Made by a program: the position numbers and the translations under genes. The notes under the pieces are model-generated. The model was not told the origin of the DNA. It ran no database searches and saw only the letters and a program-made list of their open reading frames with translations. Positions 50,179 through 58,982 of a stretch of 64,000 nucleotides of DNA are shown in pieces. The stretch's first letter is position 1. Each line of letters opens with the position of its first letter. Source of the stretch: an uncultured Anaerolineales bacterium (lineage in GTDB: Bacteria > Chloroflexota > Anaerolineae > Anaerolineales > UBA6663); NCBI GenBank assembly GCA_937952305.1, contig CALFZO010000024.1, positions 17,991-81,990 on the forward strand, read 5' to 3'.

Positions 50179-51528
50179 TTACTCCGGCATCGCCAGGATT
50201 TTCGGCAACCAGTGCGGCATGGCCCAATCGAGCAGCGGCCGCTCGCTGGGTTCGACGCCCTGGATCAGGTGTTGATAGCTGACCGCCTGATGCGCGGCGC
50301 TGAGCGGCCTGGCGCAGGCCCACAACGCGCTCAGGCGCTCCGGCGGTTCATAGTCGGTCCACAGGCTGAGGTACTGGGCCTGCAGTTGGCCGCGCACTGC
50401 GGCGTCCGGCTCACCGACGATGTCGATCAGGTCCAGAAACGGGTGCGCCAGGCAGGCGTCGGTCCAATCGAAGAACACAAACTGCCCGTCCGGGCGCGCT
50501 ACGTTGTCCAGATGCAGGTCGCCGTGCACCAGCGAGGCGGGCACGCGGTAACTGGCCGCGGTCTCACACAGCGCGCGCAGCCGCGGCAGCGCCGCGCGCA
50601 GGCGGGCTTTGTCCTCGGCGGCGACGTTGGCGCAACCGGCGTAGAAGTCGGCCAGCGGCTCAAGCTGGTCCGCCAGCACCGGCAGGCGCCGGTCCAGGCA
50701 TCCCAAGGCCAGCAGGTCGTCGGTCCGCTGCGCGGCCTCCACCTGCCAGGCGCCGTAAGCGCCCCAAACCTCCAGGCGGATGGCGCGCGGCGCCTCCCAG
50801 CCCAACGGCTTCCCCAGGTCCGGCAGCAGCATCCAGCGCCGTTCCGCATCCACGGCCAGCGGCGCGGGCACCCGCCCCGGGAAGAGGCCGGCCAGTCCGC
50901 GCAGGAGCACGCCCTCGTTGACGAACCAGGGCGAGTTGGGCGTGGTCGCCTTGAAGTAAAGCGATCCGCGCTCGGTGGGCACGCGCCACACGCTGGACAG
51001 GCTCCAGTGCTTCACCTGGATGAGCGGGCCGGTGAGGGTCAACCCCAACTCGGCCAGGCGGTCGGCGACCCAGCCGAAGGCCGGCCCGATCCAGCCGGGG
51101 TGCGCCCACAGCGCGCGCTGGGCGGGGACGACGCCGGTGGCGGCCTCCGTCAGGTGTGCCTCAATGACCGGGCGCTGGGCGGGCCGCGCCAACGTCAGCG
51201 CCGCCAGCTCCGGCAGGGCCACCCAGCGCCCCTCCGGCTCCGGCGTCCAACCCGGCGAGCGCGGTTCGAGCACAAAGAGGCGCTCAGCCGTGTGCGCGTC
51301 GTGGTCCAGCCACGAACGCGCGCAGCGCAAGCCCACGGTCTCCAGGCCCCAGCGCGCTTGGACCGCCTGGCTCAACAGGCCGGGTTCGGTCGCGGCCACG
51401 TAATCCGCGTGCACGACGGCCGGCAGCGTCCAGCCGGCCTCATCCGGCAGCAGCCAGACGCGCGGCTCGGCCGGGTGCGGCACCAGGGCATACAGGCTCG
51501 AACGCCATGCCACAGTCGCGGCGCTCAT
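50179..51528 (-). CDS. NUDIX-like/APH phosphotransferase fusion
   Basis: The 449-residue protein has an N-terminal domain (about 1-125) that resembles a NUDIX fold without the catalytic REx2EE box, and a C-terminal aminoglycoside-phosphotransferase-like kinase with the catalytic loop VHGDLHLDN and the metal-binding FDWTDAC. APH-fold kinases phosphorylate aminoglycosides, choline, homoserine or sugars; the substrate here is unknown. Its ATG overlaps the stop of the preceding double GNAT by 4 bp. Confidence 0.85.
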   Translation of the reverse strand: MSAATVAWRSSLYALVPHPAEPRVWLLPDEAGWTLPAVVHADYVAATEPGLLSQAVQARWGLETVGLRCARSWLDHDAHTAERLFVLEPRSPGWTPEPEGRWVALPELAALTLARPAQRPVIEAHLTEAATGVVPAQRALWAHPGWIGPAFGWVADRLAELGLTLTGPLIQVKHWSLSSVWRVPTERGSLYFKATTPNSPWFVNEGVLLRGLAGLFPGRVPAPLAVDAERRWMLLPDLGKPLGWEAPRAIRLEVWGAYGAWQVEAAQRTDDLLALGCLDRRLPVLADQLEPLADFYAGCANVAAEDKARLRAALPRLRALCETAASYRVPASLVHGDLHLDNVARPDGQFVFFDWTDACLAHPFLDLIDIVGEPDAAVRGQLQAQYLSLWTDYEPPERLSALWACARPLSAAHQAVSYQHLIQGVEPSERPLLDWAMPHWLPKILAMPE

Positions 51529-52478
51529 GCGTCACCGGTTAGCGCGGGTTGGCCGCGGCGGCGCACTTGCGGCTCGAACGTCCGGGTGTAGGCCGCGAGG
51601 GTGGCCTGCAGTCGAAAACCGACCGCCTCATACAGCGCCCGAGGCGCGGCTTCGTCCGCGTACGCTTCCACGCTGACGCGGCGCGCGCCCGACGCCTGCA
51701 GACGGCGGAACAACTCCAACAGCAAGGCCCGCCCCAGGCCGCGCTGCTGATAGTCTGGGTGCACGGCCAGCGGCTCCACCTGGCCGTGCGTGCCGGCCGG
51801 GTCGGCCCAGCCGATGCAGACGGCGGCCAGCGCCCCTGAAGGGGCCTCGACCACCAGGTCCAGGTCCGGCTGGTGTTGTGGCATCAGCAGCGTCCGCTGG
51901 CGCCACTCGAGGGTCATGTTCTTGCTGCCGAAGGCCGCCTGATGCACGGCGACGTAGGCGGCGGCTTCGGCCTCGCCGCGCAAAGGCCGCAGGTGGAAGC
52001 CGTCCGGCACTTCGGACGCGGGGAGCGGCTCGTCTAACGGGCGGGCCAGGCGCACCAGATCCCAGCCGGACTCCGTGAAGGCGTGGGCCTGGAAGAGCGC
52101 GATCCGGTCGGCATCGCCGGCGGGCGCTTCCACCGCCAGCGTGAAGGGCTGGCGCCGCCGGTCGGCGATGGCTTGCGCGCGGGCGGCGCCCCAGGCCAGG
52201 AGGGCGGCCTCCAGGCCGTCGCCGCGCGCGGCCGCGCGGACGCCAAAATCAAGCGTGCCCCACGGCCCCTGCACGATGGCGTAGCCGGCCAACTGACCGG
52301 CGGCGTCCTCCCACAGCCGGGTGTTGTCCAGCGTGTCCAGCGACCAGGCGCTCAACCGGTAGGGCAGGTCCACCACGTGGCGCTGCCCGTCCGGGTCGGC
52401 GTAGGCCAGGCCCAGGATTTTGTCCTTGTCGTCGGCGCCCAGCAGCGGGCGGTCCAGGTAAGCGGGCATCTCTTTCAC
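51525..52478 (-). CDS. Double-domain GNAT acetyltransferase
   Basis: The 317-residue protein (ATG at 52478, or 52469) has a degenerate N-terminal GNAT fold and an intact C-terminal one with VEPLAVHPDYQQRGLGRALL as the acetyl-CoA loop and PRALYEAVGF after it. Translationally coupled to the APH-like kinase. Substrate unknown. Confidence 0.85.
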   Translation of the reverse strand: MKEMPAYLDRPLLGADDKDKILGLAYADPDGQRHVVDLPYRLSAWSLDTLDNTRLWEDAAGQLAGYAIVQGPWGTLDFGVRAAARGDGLEAALLAWGAARAQAIADRRRQPFTLAVEAPAGDADRIALFQAHAFTESGWDLVRLARPLDEPLPASEVPDGFHLRPLRGEAEAAAYVAVHQAAFGSKNMTLEWRQRTLLMPQHQPDLDLVVEAPSGALAAVCIGWADPAGTHGQVEPLAVHPDYQQRGLGRALLLELFRRLQASGARRVSVEAYADEAAPRALYEAVGFRLQATLAAYTRTFEPQVRRRGQPALTGDA

Positions 52479-52511
52479 CTCGGCCGCCGGAGCGGCCCTG
52501 ATACTTTAGGG

Positions 52512-54920
52512 TCACCAATCGCCGGGTTCATCCGCCATTCGGACGATCCGCGGCGTGAAATGCCCGATGATCTCCACCAGGTCGGCCTGGGCCGCGATGA
52601 CCTGGTCGATGCGCTTGTAGGCCTGCGGGCTTTCGTCCAGGCCGCCGCCCAGCAGGGTCACACCGCGCTCGCGCAGGTAGTCGTCGCGCACGCGTTTGGC
52701 GATGGTGTTGAGGGCCTGCTTGCGGCTCATCTGCCGCCCGGCGCCGTGCGCGGCCGAGTGCAAGGCCTCGGCGACGCCGCGCCCGCGCACCACGTAGCCG
52801 GGATCGCCCATCGAGCCCGGGATCACGCCCAGCACGCCCGGCCCGGCCGGGGTGGCGCCTTTGCGGTGGACGATGACGGGCGTGCCGTCCTCCAGTCGCG
52901 CGCGCCAGGCGAAGTTGTGGTGGTTTTCAACCACCGCGCTGGCCTGCAGCCCAGCCGCGGCCGCCACGCGCTGATGGATGACGGCGTGGTTGGCGGACGC
53001 GAAGCGCCCGGATAGTTCCATGGCGATCCAATATTCCTGTCCGGCCTCGGAGTCCAGGTCCAGCCAGGCCAGGTGCCGCACGGCCTTGTCCAGGCGCGGG
53101 CGCAGGTCCATGGCCAGCCGCGAGTAGTAGTCGGCGGCTTTGAAGCCCACGCCGCGCGAGCCGGAGTGCGAGAGCAGGGCCAGGTAGCGGCCGGGCTCCA
53201 GGCCCAGCCGCTCGTCCGGCTGCGTCAGCTCCAGCGCCCCCCACTCCACGAAGTGGTTGCCGGTGCCGCTGGTGCCGAGTTGCTCATAGGCGAGGGCGTG
53301 CAGATGGCGCAGCAGCGGCGTGGCCTCCCAGTCGTCGTCGTCCAACACGGCGTGCTCGGGGCGCTGGTTCTTCTCCCACTTGGCGCCCATGCCGAAGCGC
53401 GTCTGGGAGAGCAGCGCGCGCTCGAAGGGCGCCGGCTTTTGCTCCAGCATGATCGGCGACTGCGGGTACACCGACAGGCGCATCCGACAGTTGTGTACGA
53501 ACACTCCAGCCGACAGGGCGAAGTTCGCGTAGACTGGGACATTCAGACAATAGACCGCTTCGCGACGTTGGCTGGGCCGAACGGCGACAACCTGATGGTT
53601 GAAGAGTTTACCCTTCAGGCCGTGCACCAAGCGGCGATGATTGTAGAGGCCGATATAAGACTTGGCTTCAGCCCCGCAGATATCGCAGGCGTGGACTCGC
53701 TGCGCAATCTCGCGGCTTAGCTGGCGACCCCGGTCACTTTGATTTCGAGCGATGAGGTAGGGCTTACCGCGCTGACCGTTGCCGGCGCAATTGGCCTTGG
53801 CGCGTTCATAGTCGTCGCTCCAGTATTTCTTGAGATTGCGGCTACCGCGCTGGGCGAAATACTGGCGTCCCTCCGGTGTGGCCGCCTTGCGGGCCAGCGC
53901 CTCTTTGCGGCTGCGCTCGAATTCTTCCGACTGCCAGTGATTGTTGCGCTCAACCAGGCCGCGATGATAGGCGGAGTGATCGCGATCGCCCATGAATTCC
54001 AGGTTTTCAGGCAGATTATTGTGCTCGACAAAATCACGATGATGGATGACCAGTTTTTGACCCGGAAACCGGGGCAACGGACCAAGCAACCCGGCGCGCG
54101 CCACCATCCAGTGAGCACGCAGCCAGGCCCCTGAGTAGTTCTGTTGCACCCGCGCGTAGCCTTCCTGGTCGAGTTGGCGATAGAGCGGCATCAAGGAGGC
54201 GCCGGGCTGCAACTGCTCGGCCGGGCAATACTGGCCGTCGCGCAGCATAAACTGATGTTCGGGCGTGCAGGTGATGACGTCTCCACTGTCAAGCTCTACC
54301 TCCATAAGCTCTGCCTGGGCGCGGGTCTTGTGCGCGGTTGCCAGGGCAACCACAACCTTGCCATCCGGCTTGCAGGCAAAGACAGGGAAAGGCTCCGAGC
54401 GCTGGCTGAGTTCCTGGAGAGAGTGATCCTGGCCGTCCAACAGCGGCACGCACGTGTCACCGGTGAAACAGGCAATATCCACGCCGACGGCGTACGGGAT
54501 GACGGCGCCCTCGGTCGCCAGCACGCCGCCGATGGGCAGCCCGTAGCCGATGTGCGCGTCCGGCATCAGGGCGCCGGCCACGCTGACTGGCAGGCGCAGG
54601 GCGTTGTCCATCTGGGCCAGCGCGCCCGGGTCGATGTACTCACGGCCCCAAACGCGATACGGCAGCCCGGCCTCGCGCAGGCGCTCGTCGCGTTCGCGCG
54701 GCGCGGCGCTGGCCTGCGTTAGGGCAGCGGCCAGCTCGCCCAGGGCCTCGTCCTTCAAGAAGGCGGCCGGGGTCGCGCGCACCGTCTCCAGGCGCTCCAG
54801 GATCTGGTCGCGGTCCAGCCCGGCCTGCCACAACGCCTCGGCGGCCTCCTTGGCCAGGCGGATCAGCGGGCCGTCCGGCCAGCCGTTCAGTTTGAGGATC
54901 TTGCCGCTGATAACGCCCAT
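52512..54920 (-). CDS. rtcB: RtcB-type RNA ligase interrupted by an intein
   Basis: The precursor is 802 residues; removing the intein (151-477) leaves a 475-residue RtcB that joins RNA 2',3'-cyclic-phosphate or 3'-phosphate ends to 5'-OH ends with GTP. Extein motifs are MPDAHIGYGLPIGGV (119-133), GVDIA followed after splicing by CRMRLSVY, FGMGAKWEKN, NHFVEWG, SHSGSRGVG and HRKGATPAGPG, where the His is the guanylylated residue. The first residue after the intein, C478, is the conserved metal-ligand Cys, so the enzyme is inactive until splicing. No archease (RtcB activator) is nearby. Confidence 0.94.
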   Translation of the reverse strand: MGVISGKILKLNGWPDGPLIRLAKEAAEALWQAGLDRDQILERLETVRATPAAFLKDEALGELAAALTQASAAPRERDERLREAGLPYRVWGREYIDPGALAQMDNALRLPVSVAGALMPDAHIGYGLPIGGVLATEGAVIPYAVGVDIACFTGDTCVPLLDGQDHSLQELSQRSEPFPVFACKPDGKVVVALATAHKTRAQAELMEVELDSGDVITCTPEHQFMLRDGQYCPAEQLQPGASLMPLYRQLDQEGYARVQQNYSGAWLRAHWMVARAGLLGPLPRFPGQKLVIHHRDFVEHNNLPENLEFMGDRDHSAYHRGLVERNNHWQSEEFERSRKEALARKAATPEGRQYFAQRGSRNLKKYWSDDYERAKANCAGNGQRGKPYLIARNQSDRGRQLSREIAQRVHACDICGAEAKSYIGLYNHRRLVHGLKGKLFNHQVVAVRPSQRREAVYCLNVPVYANFALSAGVFVHNCRMRLSVYPQSPIMLEQKPAPFERALLSQTRFGMGAKWEKNQRPEHAVLDDDDWEATPLLRHLHALAYEQLGTSGTGNHFVEWGALELTQPDERLGLEPGRYLALLSHSGSRGVGFKAADYYSRLAMDLRPRLDKAVRHLAWLDLDSEAGQEYWIAMELSGRFASANHAVIHQRVAAAAGLQASAVVENHHNFAWRARLEDGTPVIVHRKGATPAGPGVLGVIPGSMGDPGYVVRGRGVAEALHSAAHGAGRQMSRKQALNTIAKRVRDDYLRERGVTLLGGGLDESPQAYKRIDQVIAAQADLVEIIGHFTPRIVRMADEPGDW
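53490..54470 (-). mobile_element. Intein with HNH homing endonuclease in rtcB
   Basis: The intein spans precursor residues C151 to N477 (327 aa). Splicing motifs are C151-FTGDTCVPL (block A), T219-PE-H222 (block B), VYCLNVPVYANF (block F) and VHN-C at the exit (H476, N477, C478). The middle holds an HNH-type nuclease core, VIHHRDFVEHNNLPENLEFM followed by DHSAYH, and a C2H2-like zinc finger (C412, C415, H428, H433). Two lines counted by hand (53581-53700) have 57% GC, clearly below the neighbouring extein, in line with acquisition by homing. Confidence 0.95.
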
Positions 54921-54959
54921 CTGATCGATCCTGCGCGGGTTGCCGTGTTCCTTCAGGCT

Positions 54960-55002
54960 CCGGTGACTGGAGATTGCTTGTGCGCCAATCTCCAGTCACC
55001 GG
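54960..55002. repeat. Perfect 17-bp inverted repeat upstream of rtcB
   Basis: 54960-54976 and 54986-55002 are exact inverted repeats around a 9-nt loop, in the 92-bp gap between a double GNAT gene and rtcB. There is no T-run on either side, so it is not a classical terminator; an mRNA processing or stability hairpin, or an interspersed repeat built on a GGAGATTG core, is possible. Confidence 0.85.
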
Positions 55003-55012
55003 TCTCTATTTC

Positions 55013-56068
55013 TCAGTCTAACGGCTTGCGGTAGTTCGCGCTCCGCCGCATCGGCCGGAAGCCGCAGCTCTCGTACAACTGCAGAGCGCCGTTCGGGTTC
55101 TGCGTGTCCACGCCCAGCGCGGCCTCGGTCAGGCCCTGCGCCTTGAGCAACTCCAGGCTGCGCAGGATCAAGGCCTTGGCCACGCCCAGCTTGCGCCACG
55201 GCCGCCGCACACAGATCGGGTCCGTCCAGCCGCGCTTCAGCCCGAGCGCTTCGTTCTCCTCGCGCGGGATGAAGTTGAGCACCATACCGGCGACCTCCTC
55301 GCCGTGCCCGTTGGCGCCCGGCGCGAACGCCACCTGCCACAAGCTGGCGTCGAAGGTCGGCGAGGTCAGCCAGCCCTCGTACTCGGACTCGGTGTTCGGC
55401 CGGAAGCCCCAGTGATCACGGAAGGCCTCCTGCAGCGCGTCCCACACCTGGCGGTACTCGTCCGGGCGCGGCGCCCGCGCGGTCAGGCCGGCCGGCAGCG
55501 CGCGCTCTTCGATCGGTTCAGCCAGGTCGCGGCGCATGAGGTACCCCCAGCGCACGGCCGTGTACCCCTCGGATTCCAGGAGCGCCGTCCGGTCCTGGTC
55601 CAGGTCGCTGCTGGACACCCAGAACTGGAGGACTTTGGCGACGTCGGCCGGGTGTGCAGCGGCGATGGCGCGCAGCCGGGCCTCGGCCCAGTGCAGCAGG
55701 GCCCGCTCCAGGTCTGACGGCTGGCGGAAGTCCGGATGGACGTTGAGGACGACCAGGTAGCGGCGCAGGCCGTCTAGTTCCTCATCCCACCACACCCGGC
55801 AGTAGGCCACATCGCGTCCGTCCGTCCCCGGCGCCTCGGTCTCCACGAACAGGAAGTCCGTGGCCAGGTCGCAGTTGACCAGGTGGGCGTAGTCGTTGGC
55901 CAGTTCGTCCACGTTCTGGATGTACTCGTGCTGGTAGGCCAGCGAGATGGCGTTCACCAAGGCCGCCATGCGCGGAAAGTCGGTCTCGCCCCGGAAACGC
56001 CGGAACACGAAGCCGGCCGGCGCGTTGGGGACCTGGACGAGATCAGACGGTGCAATTTGGGTCAGCAT
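55013..56068 (-). CDS. Double-domain GNAT acetyltransferase
   Basis: This 351-residue tandem GNAT has a degenerate N-terminal fold and a C-terminal fold with RRPWRKLGVAKALI and GVDTQNPNGALQLYESCGF. It is clearly paralogous to the next gene upstream: both share VPNAPAGFVFRRFRG- or VPNAPALPGLVFRRFRG-like starts, the DHWGF segment and the ANYRKPL or ATYRKPL end. Confidence 0.88.
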   Translation of the reverse strand: MLTQIAPSDLVQVPNAPAGFVFRRFRGETDFPRMAALVNAISLAYQHEYIQNVDELANDYAHLVNCDLATDFLFVETEAPGTDGRDVAYCRVWWDEELDGLRRYLVVLNVHPDFRQPSDLERALLHWAEARLRAIAAAHPADVAKVLQFWVSSSDLDQDRTALLESEGYTAVRWGYLMRRDLAEPIEERALPAGLTARAPRPDEYRQVWDALQEAFRDHWGFRPNTESEYEGWLTSPTFDASLWQVAFAPGANGHGEEVAGMVLNFIPREENEALGLKRGWTDPICVRRPWRKLGVAKALILRSLELLKAQGLTEAALGVDTQNPNGALQLYESCGFRPMRRSANYRKPLD

Positions 56069-56096
56069 AAGAGTCTCTCCCCGGCGGGTCGCCGGT

Positions 56097-57125
56097 CTAA
56101 GTCAGTGGTTTGCGATACGTGGCGTTGCGCTGGACGGGCCGGAAGCCGCAATCCTCATAGACGCGCAGCGCGCCGCTCAGGTTTTCCGTATCCACGCCCA
56201 GCGCCGACTCGGTCTGGCCGCGCTCTTTGAAGACGCGCAGCGTGCGCACGATCAGGGCACGCGCCAGGCCGCGCTTGCGCCACGGCCGCCGGACGCTGAT
56301 GAACTCGGTATAGCCGCGCTGGCGGTTGAAGCGCTCGTTCTCATGGGGGTTGATGAAGCCCTTCACCTGCCCGGCGACCTGGTTGGTGGCCGTGTCCCAG
56401 GCAATCTGCCACAGCTCCGGCGTGAAGATCGTGGGGTCCTTCAGCCAGCCTTCGTAGTCGTTCTCGGTCGGCTCGGCGAAGCCCCAGTGATCGCGGAAGG
56501 CCTCCACGTTGGCCTCCCAGATGGCGCGATAGTGCTCGGGCAGGACCGGCCGCACCTCCACACCCTCCGGCAGCGGGAAGTCCGGGATGTTCTCGAGGTC
56601 GGGCCGCACCATCTGGTAGAAGTAGCGCACGGCGCTGTAGCCGTCCCGCTGGAGCATGGCTTCCGTCCCGGCGGCCTTGTCTGAGGCGAAGGACTGGAAG
56701 AAGCGCGGCCCATCGTCCGGGTGCGCCGCCGCGATCTCGCGCAGGCGGTTCTGGAACCACTTCAGCATAGCGCCGCCGAGGCCGCGCCGCCGCCAGGCCG
56801 GGTCCAGGAAGGCGAAATGGTTGTAGAGCCGGGCGCCGCTGTCCTCGCGCCAGGACTCGACCCGCCCGTAGGCCACCAGCTGGCCATCCACCTCGGCCAT
56901 CAGGATGTCGCGGGCCGGGTCGGTGTCGGTCAGGTGGGCGTAGTTGTTGCGGATCTCGTCCAGGGTGACGACGCGCTCATTGCCGTCAGCGGCCTCGGCC
57001 GCCGCCAGGACGCGCGTCATCTGCGGGAAGTCGGCGTCGCCGCGGAACCGGCGGAAGACCAGGCCCGGGAGGGCGGGCGCGTTCGGGACGAGGACGGCGT
57101 CAGCGACGGAGGTCTGGGTGTTCAT
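56097..57125 (-). CDS. Double-domain GNAT acetyltransferase
   Basis: The 342-residue tandem GNAT starts at the ATG 57125; codons further up read into the neighbouring gene's antisense and are not family-like. Both folds keep a basic acetyl-CoA loop (DPAWRRRGLGGAML in the N-terminal, RRPWRKRGLARALI in the C-terminal), so both may bind the cofactor, unlike most copies here. It is a near paralogue of the 55013-56068 protein. Confidence 0.88.
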   Translation of the reverse strand: MNTQTSVADAVLVPNAPALPGLVFRRFRGDADFPQMTRVLAAAEAADGNERVVTLDEIRNNYAHLTDTDPARDILMAEVDGQLVAYGRVESWREDSGARLYNHFAFLDPAWRRRGLGGAMLKWFQNRLREIAAAHPDDGPRFFQSFASDKAAGTEAMLQRDGYSAVRYFYQMVRPDLENIPDFPLPEGVEVRPVLPEHYRAIWEANVEAFRDHWGFAEPTENDYEGWLKDPTIFTPELWQIAWDTATNQVAGQVKGFINPHENERFNRQRGYTEFISVRRPWRKRGLARALIVRTLRVFKERGQTESALGVDTENLSGALRVYEDCGFRPVQRNATYRKPLT

Positions 57126-57168
57126 TCTGATGATCTCTTTCTGGCCGCCGGGCGAAGCCGGCTGCCGC

Positions 57169-58092
57169 TCACACGCTGGATTTCTCGTACAGACACAGTT
57201 GCGTGACGACCTGAAAGCCGCACGCCTGATAAAAAGCAACCGCGCCGGGGTTGTCGGCCTCGGAGCAGACGGCGGCCTGCCGTAGACCGCGCGCCTGCAT
57301 CTGGCGCAAGGCCGTTTGGATCACAGCCCGGCCCAGGCCGCGGCGCTGGAAGTCTGGATGGGTGCCGACCGGCTCGAAGTAGCCCAGGCCGTTAACGTCA
57401 TCAACCCACCAGATCGTGAAGGCCGCCACTTGGCCATCCGGCGCGACGGCCGCCAGATTGCGCTCCGCCGCGTAGACGCGCGAGCGCGTGAACCGCTGGT
57501 AGCGCCCGAAGTACCGTCCCCACTCCCATTTGGAGCGGAAGGCGCCGTACGAGGCGCGGGCGCGGGCTTCGGCCTCAGCCGGCAGAGCCACCGGCCGCAC
57601 GACAAAGCCGTCCGGGACCGGCGCCGGGGCCGGCAAGGCCTCCAGGGACAGGGTCATGTAGTTCAGGGTGTCCGCGCCACGCCGGAAGCCCCGGCGCTCC
57701 AGCGACTCCTGGCGGACAGCATCCGTGGCCGCGATCCAGAAGGCGCGGATCTGGCGGCCGCCCTGCGCGCGGACGCGTTCCGTGATCTGGGCCTCCGCCC
57801 AGGCTTGCATGGCCTCGGCCTCGGCCGTCCCGCGCAGCTCCGGCTGGACGAACAAGTCGAAGTAACCGTCCTCCGGCGTGAACAGCACCCAGGCCAACAG
57901 GCGGCCGGCGGCCTCCCACAGCCAGATCTGGCCCGCGAACGGATCCAGGCCGTCATGGTAGAACAGCCACCAACTGACGTCGCCGGTGTGGACGTAGTAG
58001 GTGCCGTTGGCAGCGCGCCGGCCCGCCACCAGCAGATCCAGCATGGCCTGCCAGTCGCGCTCGTCGCGATAAGGCCGCGGTTCAGGCAGCAT
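57169..58092 (-). CDS. Double-domain GNAT acetyltransferase
   Basis: The 307-residue protein has an N-terminal GNAT-like fold with a weak cofactor loop and a C-terminal fold with EPVGTHPDFQRRGLGRAVI and NPGAVAFYQACGF. The start overlaps the end of the MBL gene by 11 bp. Aromatic residues are frequent near the N-terminus (WWLFYHDG), which may line a substrate pocket. Confidence 0.87.
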   Translation of the reverse strand: MLPEPRPYRDERDWQAMLDLLVAGRRAANGTYYVHTGDVSWWLFYHDGLDPFAGQIWLWEAAGRLLAWVLFTPEDGYFDLFVQPELRGTAEAEAMQAWAEAQITERVRAQGGRQIRAFWIAATDAVRQESLERRGFRRGADTLNYMTLSLEALPAPAPVPDGFVVRPVALPAEAEARARASYGAFRSKWEWGRYFGRYQRFTRSRVYAAERNLAAVAPDGQVAAFTIWWVDDVNGLGYFEPVGTHPDFQRRGLGRAVIQTALRQMQARGLRQAAVCSEADNPGAVAFYQACGFQVVTQLCLYEKSSV

Positions 58093-58975
58093 CGCGCACC
58101 TCCCAGTCCTGGCCCCAGCCCACCTTGTGGGGATCGGCCTGACCGCCCAGCTCCAGGTAGGCGCTCTCGACGTTCAGGCCGTGATAGACCTCATTCGCAG
58201 CGCGCTGGCGATAAGCCATGTCCGCGCAGTCGGCCACGGTCTCGGCGGCACTGCGGCCGGCGGCCACGGCGCGGGTCACGCGCTCGCGCAGCTCGGCCAG
58301 GTAAGCGCGGTCCGCCGCCAGCCGCCCCTGGATCTCGGCCGGCTCGGCCGTAGCCGCGCCGTGGCCGGGAACCAGCACCCGGATGTCCCAGCCGGCCAGC
58401 ATGGACAGCGACCGTTCGTAGGCGGCCAGGTTGTCGCTGACGAACGGGATCTCGTCGTCGCTCAGGAAATCCGACGCCCACAGCGCGCCGGTGGCGGCGT
58501 GATAGAGCACCAGCTGATCCGCGGCGTGGCCGGGCGTGTGCGCCAGGCGCAGCCTGGTGCCGCCGACCGCCAGCGTCAGCTCGGCCGCGAAGGTGCGGTG
58601 GGGTTGTGGCACGCTGAACGGCTGCCGGCGCGGCACCTTGTGCGCCGCCTCCCAGCGCGCGATCTCGCGCAGGATCCCGCGCTCGTCGCGGGCGGCGGCG
58701 GCCGGATACTCGGCTTGCGCCAGCACCGGCACGCCCGGGAACTGCTCCGGCCCCAGGACGTGGTCCCAGTGGCTGTGCGTCAGAGTCAGTCCAACCGGCT
58801 GCGCCCGTTGGGCTTCCAGCAGGCGCCGGATCGCCGCGAACTCGTCCGGCAGCAGGCCGGGGTCGATCAGCACGGCCTCGCCGCCGCTGATGAAGGCGCC
58901 GGTGTTGTAGGCCAGCGCCGCGCAGCGCAGCACCCACAACTCCGCGGTAAGCGGGATGAAAACGGGCTTAGTCAT
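58082..58975 (-). CDS. Metallo-beta-lactamase-fold hydrolase
   Basis: The 297-residue protein has the zinc motif THSHWDHV (about 67-74), later ligands in HTPGHAADQL and SDFLSDDEIPF, and a helical C-terminal extension. It resembles glyoxalase II- and lactonase-like members rather than true beta-lactamases. The ATG at 58975 has GAGG upstream; an earlier ATG at 58990 would overlap the permease gene. Confidence 0.88.
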   Translation of the reverse strand: MTKPVFIPLTAELWVLRCAALAYNTGAFISGGEAVLIDPGLLPDEFAAIRRLLEAQRAQPVGLTLTHSHWDHVLGPEQFPGVPVLAQAEYPAAAARDERGILREIARWEAAHKVPRRQPFSVPQPHRTFAAELTLAVGGTRLRLAHTPGHAADQLVLYHAATGALWASDFLSDDEIPFVSDNLAAYERSLSMLAGWDIRVLVPGHGAATAEPAEIQGRLAADRAYLAELRERVTRAVAAGRSAAETVADCADMAYRQRAANEVYHGLNVESAYLELGGQADPHKVGWGQDWEVRDAA

Positions 58976-58982
58976 CTTCGCC

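Noticed and set aside
45085..57125. Mycothiol synthesis from the MshD-like double GNATs
   Set aside because: None of the other mycothiol genes (mshA, mshB, mshC) is present, and tandem GNATs are widespread with other substrates.
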